Of a stretch of 42,903 bases of DNA, positions 18,399 to 27,580 are shown piece after piece (within the stretch, counting starts at the first letter, position 1; each line of letters opens with the position of its first letter). Source of the stretch: Actinomycetes bacterium. GTDB lineage: Bacteria; Actinomycetota; Acidimicrobiia; Spongiisociales; SHLN01. A model generated the notes under the pieces. That model searched no databases, was not told where the DNA came from, and was given only the letters and a program-made list of their open reading frames with translations. The translations under genes and the position numbers were made by a program. The stretch lies in the NCBI GenBank assembly GCA_024638625.1, contig JAHEJY010000008.1, positions 1 through 42,903 on the forward strand, given 5' to 3'.

Positions 18399-19757
18399 TC
18401 AGGCTGCGTCCTCGTCTTGCGCTCGATAATGAGGGATCTGGAGCGAAAAGACCGTCTCATTCCCATCGCGCGAATAGACAAGGTTCCCACCGATCGCAGT
18501 CGCAAGCTTCTGCGCTACCGCCGTCCCGAGACCGACCGAACCCTCGACCAGCGGCTGATCAGCGTCGTGCACGTAGCGCTCAAACAAGGTTGATAGCCGG
18601 TCTTCGGCCACACCTTCACCGCTGTCCCGAACGTCGATGAAGTAGCCATCGGCTTCGAGCCGGCCAACGACCCTGACCGGCGGCCCGCCGTGGGCTACCG
18701 CATTGGCGATCAGGTTGCGCAAAATGTGCTTTACGGCTTCGGCGTCGGCCGATACCGGCTCCATTGCGCCCTCGATTTCGATGTTCACACCGGTACGCCG
18801 GAATGTGTCGATGCTCTCTGAGACCAACCAGGAGCTCGGAACCGTGGCGGGTATCAAGCCCAGCTGGTCGTCGGCTTTGTCAATCACAAGAAGATCTTCG
18901 ATCATCCTCGTGAGTTTGGCGGCGTCGCCAAGAACCAGGTCGTTGACCTCACTCAGCACGGCGATGTCGAGAGAGTCGGGGTCTTCGAATGAGTCATCGA
19001 CCGCAAGCGTGAATCCCAAAATGCTCGTGAGCGGGGTCTTCAGTTCATGCGAAAGATTGTTGAGAAACTGATCTTTGGTAGCAATGATCGCGCGTTCCCG
19101 CGAAAGCCGCTCCTCGAGACGCGCAGCCTGGAGATCACGTTTCGCAACCAGTCGGTAGAAAAGGAGTGCGGCCATAGGTATCAACAGCGCCACACCCCAG
19201 CTCGTGAGCTGCGCCAGGGTTCCGGCCCACGAACGCTCCGCCGAGATTCTCGAAGCGGCTGCGTCGCGAATGCCGGTCGCTATCTCAACTATCTCCGACA
19301 ATGCCGGCGTCATTTCCCGGCGAGCAAGCTCGATCGCAACGGCCGCATCCGGTTCACCCTCGATCTGAGTGAGTATGCGTTCAACCCTGGTCGGGTCGAG
19401 CAGCGACGCTCCCGCCGGCGACAAGACCCGTAAGTCGTCAACCCGATTGGTCAAAGCGGCTGTGGTCGACCGCAAGTCAGTCGTAGCAACCTCAAAGTCA
19501 GATCCGACATCGAACCCTTGTTCACTGGCGTCACGAAGCAGCAAATAGACACCGAGATTGGCCTGCAAGACCGTCGCCGCCGTATTGACCTGTTGGGAGG
19601 CAACCAGGATGTCGGCATCCATCCCCACCCTCTCGATCTGCACGCTGCGAGCGAACAGTGAGGACGCGAGAACCAGAACACCGATGATTGCGATCGCTGC
19701 ACCGATTGCGGTACCAGGCGTCAAAGGGCGGCGCGGAGGAACCTGTTCCGTTGACAT
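18399..19757 (-). CDS. Membrane sensor histidine kinase
   Basis: Two TMs flanking an extracytoplasmic domain; DHp FLNNLSHELKTPLTSILGF; N box HILRNLIANAVAHGG; G1 DSGEGV; G2 GSVGLGTAVAQKLATAIGG. Confidence 0.93.
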   Translation of the reverse strand: MSTEQVPPRRPLTPGTAIGAAIAIIGVLVLASSLFARSVQIERVGMDADILVASQQVNTAATVLQANLGVYLLLRDASEQGFDVGSDFEVATTDLRSTTAALTNRVDDLRVLSPAGASLLDPTRVERILTQIEGEPDAAVAIELARREMTPALSEIVEIATGIRDAAASRISAERSWAGTLAQLTSWGVALLIPMAALLFYRLVAKRDLQAARLEERLSRERAIIATKDQFLNNLSHELKTPLTSILGFTLAVDDSFEDPDSLDIAVLSEVNDLVLGDAAKLTRMIEDLLVIDKADDQLGLIPATVPSSWLVSESIDTFRRTGVNIEIEGAMEPVSADAEAVKHILRNLIANAVAHGGPPVRVVGRLEADGYFIDVRDSGEGVAEDRLSTLFERYVHDADQPLVEGSVGLGTAVAQKLATAIGGNLVYSRDGNETVFSLQIPHYRAQDEDAA

Positions 19758-19828
19758 ACAACACTGATTCGGCTCGTGGGACGTCTATCTGAAGCTATAG
19801 AAAACCGGCGAATCGCCGATGTCGTGGT

Positions 19829-20776
19829 ATGTCTCGCCGAGCTTCTGGCGGCATCATCGCCGCCTTCGTCCTCGTTGCCCTCTTCAGCGGGCCCACGCAG
19901 TCCTTCGCGGCTGACTGCGCAGAGGTAGTCGAAGAGATCCACGAGGAGCAGCACGAGGCAACGCGCGACTTGGATCGCGAGGTCTCGAAGCTAGATCGAG
20001 ATCTTGGAAAAACGACCGTGCCCAGCGAGGCCAACCAGGAACACCGAGAGGCGCGCGCAGACATCCGTGATATTGCTTCTGAGGCGATCTCCAACTCATC
20101 TGAGGAAGCATCTCAATGCCCCAACGACCAGGACGTCCAAACAGCCCTTGAACGCGCGATCACTGCCATCAGTACGGCCAGGTCGGCCGCCGAGAGCGCC
20201 GCGCAAGTCCTCCTCGACGAATGGCATGCTGCCAACCAGACCACCACCACGACGACTACGACCACCGTGCCACCTCCACCCCCTACCATCGCCGTCCCCA
20301 CTTCGATCGTGACTACCCCGCCTACGACGTCGACAACTGCCGCACCGGCTGCATCTACAACTTCAACCACGATCGCGACTTCGACCACGACCACCGCGGT
20401 CGCCGCAGCCGCACCGCCGACCACCTCCACGACGATCCCCGCGTCGGACCCACCGCCTGCCCCGACCGGTTCCGAGGCGACCGGGTCGATCCCGGTCACC
20501 GCGGCCACGACGTCCGTGACCGTGAGCGCTCAACCGGAGTTGAGTCCCGGGACCGGGGGTTCGGTGACGGGAACCATCGGCGTTGCGCTACGAACCGTTC
20601 TCCCGGCAAATGTCACAATTGCAGTTCTCAGTCCGTTGGTCGTCCTGGAGATGGTGTTCCGGGCGTTCACCGCTGCCGGCACGCAGGTCTTCGTGCCAAG
20701 CGTCTTGCTCACTCTGTTCCTAGGAGCCGTGCTCCGGCGTCGGGATCAAAAAGCGCTGCTCGAGCTCACATCGTGA
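19829..20776 (+). CDS. Secreted/surface protein: signal peptide, coiled-coil-like N domain, long Thr/Pro/Ala-rich stalk, C-terminal TM anchor
   Basis: Signal-like AAFVLVALFSGPTQSFAA; TTTTTTTTTVPPPPP...; C-terminal hydrophobic segment FVPSVLLTLFLGAVLRRRDQ. Confidence 0.75.
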   Translation: MSRRASGGIIAAFVLVALFSGPTQSFAADCAEVVEEIHEEQHEATRDLDREVSKLDRDLGKTTVPSEANQEHREARADIRDIASEAISNSSEEASQCPNDQDVQTALERAITAISTARSAAESAAQVLLDEWHAANQTTTTTTTTTVPPPPPTIAVPTSIVTTPPTTSTTAAPAASTTSTTIATSTTTTAVAAAAPPTTSTTIPASDPPPAPTGSEATGSIPVTAATTSVTVSAQPELSPGTGGSVTGTIGVALRTVLPANVTIAVLSPLVVLEMVFRAFTAAGTQVFVPSVLLTLFLGAVLRRRDQKALLELTS

Positions 20777-21740
20777 GAACGAGTTTGCCGGTCGCAGTCC
20801 GATCGGAGATTTCTGCGAACGCCCGCTTGACATCGACGAGCGGATAGGTCGCAGAAATCGGCGGTCGGATCTTTCCTGCGTCGATCATCGCCAATATCTC
20901 ACCGAAGTTTTCGGCTGATCGATGCGGCTCCCTCGCCACGAATGCTCCCCAGAACACGCCGACGATGGAGGCACCTTTCAGAAGAGCAAGATTCAGCGCC
21001 AACGAGGGGATGCCCCCGGCTGCGAAACCGACCACCAGGTAGCGACCGCCCCAACCTATCGACCGGAACACAGGCTCCGCCAGGTCTCCTCCGACCGGAT
21101 CGTAGACAACATCAGGACCGGCCCCCGCTGTCAACTCCTTGATGGCCGACCGCACGTCCTCAGTCGAATAATTGATCGTATGGTCGGCCCCGTTCTGGCG
21201 GGCGTATGCGAGCTTGTCGTCGCTGGACGCCGCCGCAATGACCGTGGCACCCATCTCCTTGCCGAGTTGGATCGCAGCCGTGCCGACGCCGCCGGCTGCG
21301 CCGAGCACCAGCAACGTCTCGCCACTCTGAAGGTCAGCCCGCTGTTTGAGGGCGTGGTAGCTGGTTCCATAGATCATGGCGATACCGGCGGCCTGCTCGA
21401 AATCGATACTCTCGGGCATCGGGATCAACCTGGCGGCCGGCACCACGACCTGTTCGGCAAATGCGCCCGTGTCGACCAGAAACATCGCACGATCCCCCAC
21501 CGACCATCCGGTCACGTTTTCACCAACTCCGATCACGCTTCCTGCCCCTTCGACGCCGGCTACGAACGGTGTTTCCGGTTTGAACTGGTACTCCCCCTGG
21601 ATCATCAAAATATCGGGGAAGTTGATGCCGGCCGCCGCCACCCGCAGGAGGACCTCACCGGAGCCCGGCTCTGGCTCCGGGATTTCGGATATCGTGGCGG
21701 TGTCCCAGGGCCCATACTCGGCGACGACGAGTGCATTCAT
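20766..21740 (-). CDS. NADPH:quinone oxidoreductase family protein (MDR/zinc-free alcohol dehydrogenase-like)
   Basis: INFPDILMIQGEYQFKPETPFVAGVEGAGSV; LVLGAAGGVGTAAIQLGKEMGA. Start ATG 21740 chosen. Confidence 0.9.
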   Translation of the reverse strand: MNALVVAEYGPWDTATISEIPEPEPGSGEVLLRVAAAGINFPDILMIQGEYQFKPETPFVAGVEGAGSVIGVGENVTGWSVGDRAMFLVDTGAFAEQVVVPAARLIPMPESIDFEQAAGIAMIYGTSYHALKQRADLQSGETLLVLGAAGGVGTAAIQLGKEMGATVIAAASSDDKLAYARQNGADHTINYSTEDVRSAIKELTAGAGPDVVYDPVGGDLAEPVFRSIGWGGRYLVVGFAAGGIPSLALNLALLKGASIVGVFWGAFVAREPHRSAENFGEILAMIDAGKIRPPISATYPLVDVKRAFAEISDRTATGKLVLTM

Positions 21741-22201
21741 CGATCCACGACTCCCATCCCGAGCCACTCCGCCACGAGCGCCGGCTTGTCTTTGCCTCGT
21801 ATCTCTACTGTCACCTCGTTCTTGACGAGGAACCGGCCTTCTCCTTTGTTGGTGGCATCCATGACCGTCACGTGCGCTCTGATCCAGCTATCGACCGTGA
21901 CAGGCTCGAGGAAGCGAACCTTGTCGAAGCCATAATTGATCCCCATCGACAAGTGCTCGGGCATCAATACCAGCTCTGAGCACAGGTATGACAGAAGTGA
22001 AAGAGTCAGGAATCCGTGGGCAATGGTCGACCCGAATCGGGTCTTGGCAGCAGCTTCCGGATCGATGTGAATGAACTGGTGATCAAGAGTGACATCCGCG
22101 AAGCTATCGATCCGCTCTTGATCGATATGCAGCCATTCGGAGGGCCCCAATTCGGCTCCAATGTATGTCGGCAGTTCGTCTGCGGGAACCAGTTTTGCCA
22201 T
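21737..22201 (-). CDS. MaoC family dehydratase
   Basis: DHQFIHIDPEAAAKTRFGSTIAHGFLTLSL hydratase motif; 4-nt overlap with downstream gene. Confidence 0.92.
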   Translation of the reverse strand: MAKLVPADELPTYIGAELGPSEWLHIDQERIDSFADVTLDHQFIHIDPEAAAKTRFGSTIAHGFLTLSLLSYLCSELVLMPEHLSMGINYGFDKVRFLEPVTVDSWIRAHVTVMDATNKGEGRFLVKNEVTVEIRGKDKPALVAEWLGMGVVDR

Positions 22202-22243
22202 CGCTACTCCGGTGTTCGGTTCAGGCGAGCCTACAGATACTGA

Positions 22244-22819
22244 TCAGTCACCCTCCGATGTGTCGAGCCGCCGATAGGCCTCCGGCGTATTCACATCGAG
22301 AGGTTTCCGCGCCCTGGTCCGCACCCGTTCCACTCTGTCATCGGCGATCAGCATTCCGAAGAGGAACTTGTCCGGGGCTGCTGCCGGAAGCGCTTCGATC
22401 AGACCGATCGACAAACCAAAGGGGTGCCCGGGCCCATCGACGTATTCGGTAATGACTCCCCATGATCCCGCTTCGAGAGATGCCCCTACGGCGTCGACTA
22501 CGTCAGGGGAAATGCCCGGCATATCCGAAACGACTACGACGGCCGGTTCCACCAATGCGTCGAGGCCTACCCGGAGCGACGAGTAACTCCCGCTCTCATG
22601 GTGATGGTTTCTGACATACGACGCACAGGATCCCTCCAACGACCGTGCGACCAGGTCGCCGTGCGCACCGACGACAACTACGACACGCTCGGCAGAGGTC
22701 GAGCACGCCACGTCCACAACCCGACGAACCATCGCCGATCCGCCGACTTCCAACAGTTGTTTGGGTCGTCCCATGCGGCGAGCCGAGCCGGCGGCCAGAA
22801 CAACAACTTCAAAGGACAC
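22244..22819 (-). CDS. MobA-like NTP transferase (molybdenum cofactor nucleotidyltransferase-like)
   Basis: VVLAAGSARRMGRPKQLLEVGGSAMVRRVVD; VVVVSDMPGISPDVVDAV. Confidence 0.85.
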   Translation of the reverse strand: MSFEVVVLAAGSARRMGRPKQLLEVGGSAMVRRVVDVACSTSAERVVVVVGAHGDLVARSLEGSCASYVRNHHHESGSYSSLRVGLDALVEPAVVVVSDMPGISPDVVDAVGASLEAGSWGVITEYVDGPGHPFGLSIGLIEALPAAAPDKFLFGMLIADDRVERVRTRARKPLDVNTPEAYRRLDTSEGD

Positions 22820-22895
22820 CCATCCAGGCTACCGGCGGGTCCGAATACCATGTATCGGGAACCAACTGTGACCGCACGTCGTTGAAACTGCGAAT

Positions 22896-24473
22896 ATGAA
22901 GACCAGAACCAAACTTGCCCTATCCGGTGTGACAGGTGTCGCCGCGTCGCTCGGCTTCGGCGAGCTCATGTCAGGGTTGGTTTCTTCGGTGGCGAGCCCC
23001 ATAACCGCCATCGGAGAACGGCTGATCGATTGGTCACCACCCGCTCTCAAAGATTTCGCCGTTGAGACGTTTGGCACGGCAGACAAACCGGCCCTGCTGA
23101 TCGGTACGGCCATCGTTGCCCTGCTCCTGGGTGGTCTGGTCGGGATCGCGTCGTATCGACGCACTTGGGTGGCCTTCGTGGTGTTTTTCGGCTTTGCAAT
23201 CGTCGGGATCGTGTCAGGTGTTCAATCACCCCTGGTCGATCCCGCCTGGACCACGGTCCTTGGGCTCGCCGGCGGCGCGGTCGGATACAGCACACTCACT
23301 TACCTCCACCGACTGGTCGCATCAGAGAGTCCGGCGGTTCCCGTTTCCGCCGGACTCTCAACCCACATCACCGAACCGGAGGTACCGACCATCGAATCGC
23401 CCGCCGGTTCTTCGCGTAGAGAGTTCCTCACGGCAGCGGGCGGAATCGGAGCAGTCGCAGTCGCTTCGGGAACGCTCGGCCGCTTTGCATTCGGGGGTGG
23501 AGCCAGCATCGATCCGGCTACGCTCGCTGTTCCGGAAGCAGCCGGGACGCTGGCCGCGCCATCCTCGGCAAACATGCTGTCGGTTCCCGGCATCACCCCG
23601 ATCATTGTCCCTAACGACGAGTTCTACCTCATCGACACGGCCTTGACGGTGCCGCGCGTCGATCCTGCTTCGTGGTCTCTCAGTGTTAATGGCATGGTTG
23701 ATACGGAGCTGGAGTTGACGCTCGATGAACTCAAGGCATTCGATTTGATCGAGGAGTATGTCACGATCGCCTGTGTGTCGAATCCCGTAGGCGGACCCTA
23801 CGTAGGAAACGCCAAGTGGACCGGCGTACGCCTCGTCGAGGTGCTCGATCGGGCTGGTGTCCAGAGCGGAGCGACGCAGATCGTAGGAACCTCGGTTGAC
23901 GGATGGACTGCCGGGTTTCCGACTGAAGCCGTCTTTGACGGTCGCGAGCCGCTGATTGCTCTTGCGATGAACGACGAACCGCTTCCGGCGAAACACGGCT
24001 TCCCGGCACGGCTCATCGTCCCGGGCCTCTACGGCTACGTCTCGGCAACGAAATGGCTAAGCGAGATCACCCTGACGACCTGGGAAGGGTTTGACGGCTA
24101 CTGGGTGCCGAGAGGATGGTCGAAAGAAGGCCCGATAAAAACCCAATCCCGCATTGACGTTCCCACCAAGGACGATGTGGTGATAGCCGGAAACGCAACC
24201 GTTGCCGGCATCGCGTGGGCGCCGCTCAAAGGCATACAGAACGTCGAAGTGCGGGTCAACCAGGGCGAATGGATCGAGGCCATCTTGAGCGAGCCCTTGA
24301 GCCAGAAATCCTGGGTGCAGTGGCGAGCGGACGTCCCCGTATCGGCTGGTGAAGCAGTCTTCGAGGTGCGGGCAACAGACGGTGAGGGCTATACCCAGGA
24401 AGAAGACAGGGTTGAACCCCGCCCCGACGGCGCCGAGGGTTTCGATGCAGTCGTTGTGCAAGTGAGCGCCTAG
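22896..24473 (+). CDS. Molybdopterin-dependent oxidoreductase (sulfite-oxidase-like) with N-terminal membrane domain and internal twin-arginine motif
   Basis: N-terminal TMs; SSRREFLTAAGG at about 23409-23443; Moco domain (YVTIACVSNPVGGPYVGNAKWTGVRL; GFPARLIVPGLYGYVSATKWLSEITL). Confidence 0.9.
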   Translation: MKTRTKLALSGVTGVAASLGFGELMSGLVSSVASPITAIGERLIDWSPPALKDFAVETFGTADKPALLIGTAIVALLLGGLVGIASYRRTWVAFVVFFGFAIVGIVSGVQSPLVDPAWTTVLGLAGGAVGYSTLTYLHRLVASESPAVPVSAGLSTHITEPEVPTIESPAGSSRREFLTAAGGIGAVAVASGTLGRFAFGGGASIDPATLAVPEAAGTLAAPSSANMLSVPGITPIIVPNDEFYLIDTALTVPRVDPASWSLSVNGMVDTELELTLDELKAFDLIEEYVTIACVSNPVGGPYVGNAKWTGVRLVEVLDRAGVQSGATQIVGTSVDGWTAGFPTEAVFDGREPLIALAMNDEPLPAKHGFPARLIVPGLYGYVSATKWLSEITLTTWEGFDGYWVPRGWSKEGPIKTQSRIDVPTKDDVVIAGNATVAGIAWAPLKGIQNVEVRVNQGEWIEAILSEPLSQKSWVQWRADVPVSAGEAVFEVRATDGEGYTQEEDRVEPRPDGAEGFDAVVVQVSA

Positions 24474-24474
24474 C

Positions 24475-25281
24475 TCAGATATCGATCGCCATTCCGACAC
24501 GGGCTGCGTCGGTATCAGGGAAGCGCTTCCGCGCCTCCTCGAGCAACCTGTCGACATCCACATCGGTGCGCTGCGGATCGTGACTCACCAGAATCAGTTG
24601 CGTAACGCCGGCATCCTCGGCCGCCGCCACCGCATCCTCCCACGTCGAATGCCCCCACCCGCGATGGTCGTCATAGTCGTCCGGCGAGTATTGGGCGTCG
24701 TGAATGAGAACATCAGCCCCTCGTGCAAGCTTCGCCAATCGTTCGTCCGAATCCTTCTCGCCGCGTTCCACATCTGTGGCAAACACAACCGAACCCGTCG
24801 GCGTGTCGATCCGGTAGGCGGTCACGCCCTGAGGATGGTGGAGCCGGGCGGCACTGAGAGTGAGGGGTCCGACCTGCCACGGCTCATCGGGAACAGCTAG
24901 ATAGTTCTTGTGGGCAGCGGTGTCGGAGAGGGGCACGGGAAACCACGGTGGCTCAAACGCCCCGGCCACCCCCTCCTCCACTGTGTGCGTTTCCCACGGC
25001 GAACCATAAAAATCGAATGTCACCTCCGGCTCGAACATGGGCGAGAAGAAGGGCAGCCCCATGAGGTGATCCCAGTGATAGTGACTGAGCAACACTGTGA
25101 AGTGCCGATCATCTGATCCGATGTGGTCTTCCAGTCCCCGAAGACCCGTACCGCAGTCCAGGACGAGATGTGAAGTCGGGTCGAGTCGCATCGAGAGACA
25201 TGTGGTCGATCCGCCATACCTATCCATCAAGGGGGAGCCCACCGGAACGGATCCTCGCACCCCATGAAACACGATCTCCAC
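24475..25281 (-). CDS. MBL-fold metallo-hydrolase
   Basis: LLSHYHWDHLMGLPFF (HxHxDH-type), DVLIHDAQYSPDDY, HSTWEDAVAAAEDAGVTQLILVSHDPQRTD. Confidence 0.9.
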   Translation of the reverse strand: MEIVFHGVRGSVPVGSPLMDRYGGSTTCLSMRLDPTSHLVLDCGTGLRGLEDHIGSDDRHFTVLLSHYHWDHLMGLPFFSPMFEPEVTFDFYGSPWETHTVEEGVAGAFEPPWFPVPLSDTAAHKNYLAVPDEPWQVGPLTLSAARLHHPQGVTAYRIDTPTGSVVFATDVERGEKDSDERLAKLARGADVLIHDAQYSPDDYDDHRGWGHSTWEDAVAAAEDAGVTQLILVSHDPQRTDVDVDRLLEEARKRFPDTDAARVGMAIDI

Positions 25282-25377
25282 ACGACCTCCTAGGCCCAGA
25301 CGCTACACGCGGACGCAATACGCTGACGGCCAAACCCGGTTAATCTCGACCAAAACCAAAACAATCACGGGGCAACC

Positions 25378-26553
25378 ATGAAGATCGGCTCACTGCGCCC
25401 TCCACGACTGCGCACCGCAGATACGGAGACTGATCGAAGCGCGAGCTGGTTGGAACTCTTCTATGACCTCGTGTTCGTTGTGGCGGTCGCCCGACTGGGG
25501 GGCCGTTTGCTCGATGACCACAGCCTCGCCGGTTTCGTCCCATTCCTGGTGTTTTTCGTGCCGCTGTGGTGGGCGTGGTCCGGCTACACCTTTTACGCAG
25601 ATCGTTATGACACCGATGACCTGGGGCAGCGAAGCCTCGCTGCAGCTCAGATCGTGGCCGTTGCCCTCATGGCTGCGAGTATTTCCGGAGAAACCGACTC
25701 CACCTTTGCTTTCGCGGTCGCATACATCGCTGCACGGTCGATCCTGGTCGTGATGTATATGCGAGCCCGCAGGCACGTTGCCGAGACCCGCAACCTCGTA
25801 TCGGGATACATAGTCGGGCATTCGATCGCCATCGTGGTCTGGCTCGTCTCACTGTTCTTTGACGAACCCATCCGCTTCGCGTTCTGGGGGCTCGGCCTCG
25901 CGATTGATTTCTACACACCGTTCGCGGTACGCAAAATTCAGGCAAAGGTCCCGCTCGATACCTCGCACCTGCCAGAACGGTTCGGGCTCTTCACGATTCT
26001 CGTCTTGGGTGAGTCCATTGCCGCAGTCGTGGCCGGTCTCTCTCACGAGGGCTGGGAAACGCGACCAGTGATCGCGTCTCTGATCGGTATCGTGATTGCC
26101 ACGGCAATGTGGTGGCTCTATTTCGACAATCTGGAGGGTTCGGTAGTGCGCCGTAAAGAGGGTCAACGGACGGCCTGGAAACCGACTGCGTGGATTTACA
26201 GTCATCTTCCGTTGGCATTTGGTCTGACCGCGACGGGGATCGGCCTGGAGTTTCTGGTGACCGACGCCATGGAAGGCGAGCCCCGTTGGATCTTTGTGAT
26301 CGGCATCAGCATCGCACTTGCGGCCATGGGTCTGATTCACATCAGTACCGAGGCCGGTCCCGAGCGCCATGATTCGCTCAAAGCCCGGGTAAGGCTTGGA
26401 AGCGCAGTGTTATTCCTCATCCTGGGAGCCGCCGCCACTGGCCTCGGGCCGATCGAGTTCGGCCTCGTCGCAGCGGCAATCATCCTCGGCCAACTCGTAC
26501 TTGACCTCTACCTCGAGCCAACCAACCAGGTCACGGCCGAGTCACACGCATGA
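25378..26553 (+). CDS. Low temperature requirement protein A (LtrA) family membrane protein
   Basis: ASWLELFYDLVFVVAVARLG; WWAWSGYTFYADRYDTDD; ERFGLFTILVLGESIAAV. Confidence 0.92.
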   Translation: MKIGSLRPPRLRTADTETDRSASWLELFYDLVFVVAVARLGGRLLDDHSLAGFVPFLVFFVPLWWAWSGYTFYADRYDTDDLGQRSLAAAQIVAVALMAASISGETDSTFAFAVAYIAARSILVVMYMRARRHVAETRNLVSGYIVGHSIAIVVWLVSLFFDEPIRFAFWGLGLAIDFYTPFAVRKIQAKVPLDTSHLPERFGLFTILVLGESIAAVVAGLSHEGWETRPVIASLIGIVIATAMWWLYFDNLEGSVVRRKEGQRTAWKPTAWIYSHLPLAFGLTATGIGLEFLVTDAMEGEPRWIFVIGISIALAAMGLIHISTEAGPERHDSLKARVRLGSAVLFLILGAAATGLGPIEFGLVAAAIILGQLVLDLYLEPTNQVTAESHA

Positions 26554-26582
26554 ACACACCTGGTCCGATTTGACACCACCGG

Positions 26583-27578
26583 GTGTCGAGTATTCTCCAC
26601 ACAGTGCATTGGTTGGATCGAGCTGCAGTACGACTGATTGAACGCGGCCCTTCGCGTCTCCGATTCTTCAAGCAAGGCCTCGGAGATCCCGATGAATTGC
26701 AATGGTTCGAAGACCAAGCAGCTACCTCCTGGCCAGTCGCCGATATCGACATTCTGTGGGGACCGTCGACCTTGCGAGGTGGGCCCCGCGGGGGGTACGT
26801 GATCACGGATGGATCTTTCGAAAGCCCATTCTCATTTCTGCCCGAACGCTCCAGACATGCCCGGGTCCGGCGGATCGAACCACCGGAGGGCACCGATCGT
26901 TGTGCAGTGATCCTGGCGGCGTGGAATGACCAGACCTATCGAACCCGAAGCAAGCTGGCAACCAGGTTGGCTGAAATCGGGATCGCCTCCATCATGCTGG
27001 AGAACCCCTACTACGGCGGTCGTCGCCCTACTCCGGAACCATGGCAGTCCATACAGACCGTCGTCGACCTCGCCCGCATGGGGAGAGCGGTCATCGAGGA
27101 GGGCAGGGCGCTTCTGTCGTACGGCCGAACACTCGACTACCGCATGGGAATTACTGGTTATTCCATGGGAGGGGCGCACTCGGCATATGTGGCAACCACG
27201 GTCAAAGACCCTGTCGCGGCAGCGCCGCTGGCCCCGAGCCACTCCCCATCGGCTGTCTTCAATGGAACTGCCCTTGCAGCCGGCGTCGGCCTCACCGACG
27301 ATCGAGACCACGAGCGCTTTCACCGCTACCTTGGTTCGGTTTCGTTGTTGAATTTCGCCGCGCCCCCTCATACCTCGGCGGCCGTCCTGGTCGCCGCTTC
27401 CGACGATGGATATGTACCCGAGGCGTCGGCGCGCGCAATCCACGAACACTGGCCCGGGTCGAAACTCGTGGTCACGGGCGGGGGCCATGCCAGCTTGCTG
27501 ATCGTCCGAAAACCCGTCTTGTTACGAGCCATCAGGGATAGTTTTGACAGGCTGCACGCCCTCGAGAGATCCAGGTAG
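26583..27578 (+). CDS. Alpha/beta hydrolase family protein (ABHD18/DUF2048-like)
   Basis: MLENPYYGGRRP; GITGYSMGGAHSAYVATTVKDPVAAAPLAPSHS; GTG start. Confidence 0.78.
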   Translation: MSSILHTVHWLDRAAVRLIERGPSRLRFFKQGLGDPDELQWFEDQAATSWPVADIDILWGPSTLRGGPRGGYVITDGSFESPFSFLPERSRHARVRRIEPPEGTDRCAVILAAWNDQTYRTRSKLATRLAEIGIASIMLENPYYGGRRPTPEPWQSIQTVVDLARMGRAVIEEGRALLSYGRTLDYRMGITGYSMGGAHSAYVATTVKDPVAAAPLAPSHSPSAVFNGTALAAGVGLTDDRDHERFHRYLGSVSLLNFAAPPHTSAAVLVAASDDGYVPEASARAIHEHWPGSKLVVTGGGHASLLIVRKPVLLRAIRDSFDRLHALERSR

Positions 27579-27580
27579 CC

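Noticed and set aside
20245-20440. Thr-rich tract as assembly artefact or frameshifted sequence
   Set aside because: Frame stays open through to a sensible C-terminal TM anchor, and similar Thr linkers occur in two other exported proteins here.
20922-21935. 337-aa plus-strand ORF antisense to the quinone oxidoreductase/MaoC genes
   Set aside because: Shadow ORF with Arg/His-rich non-protein-like sequence over well-supported minus-strand genes.
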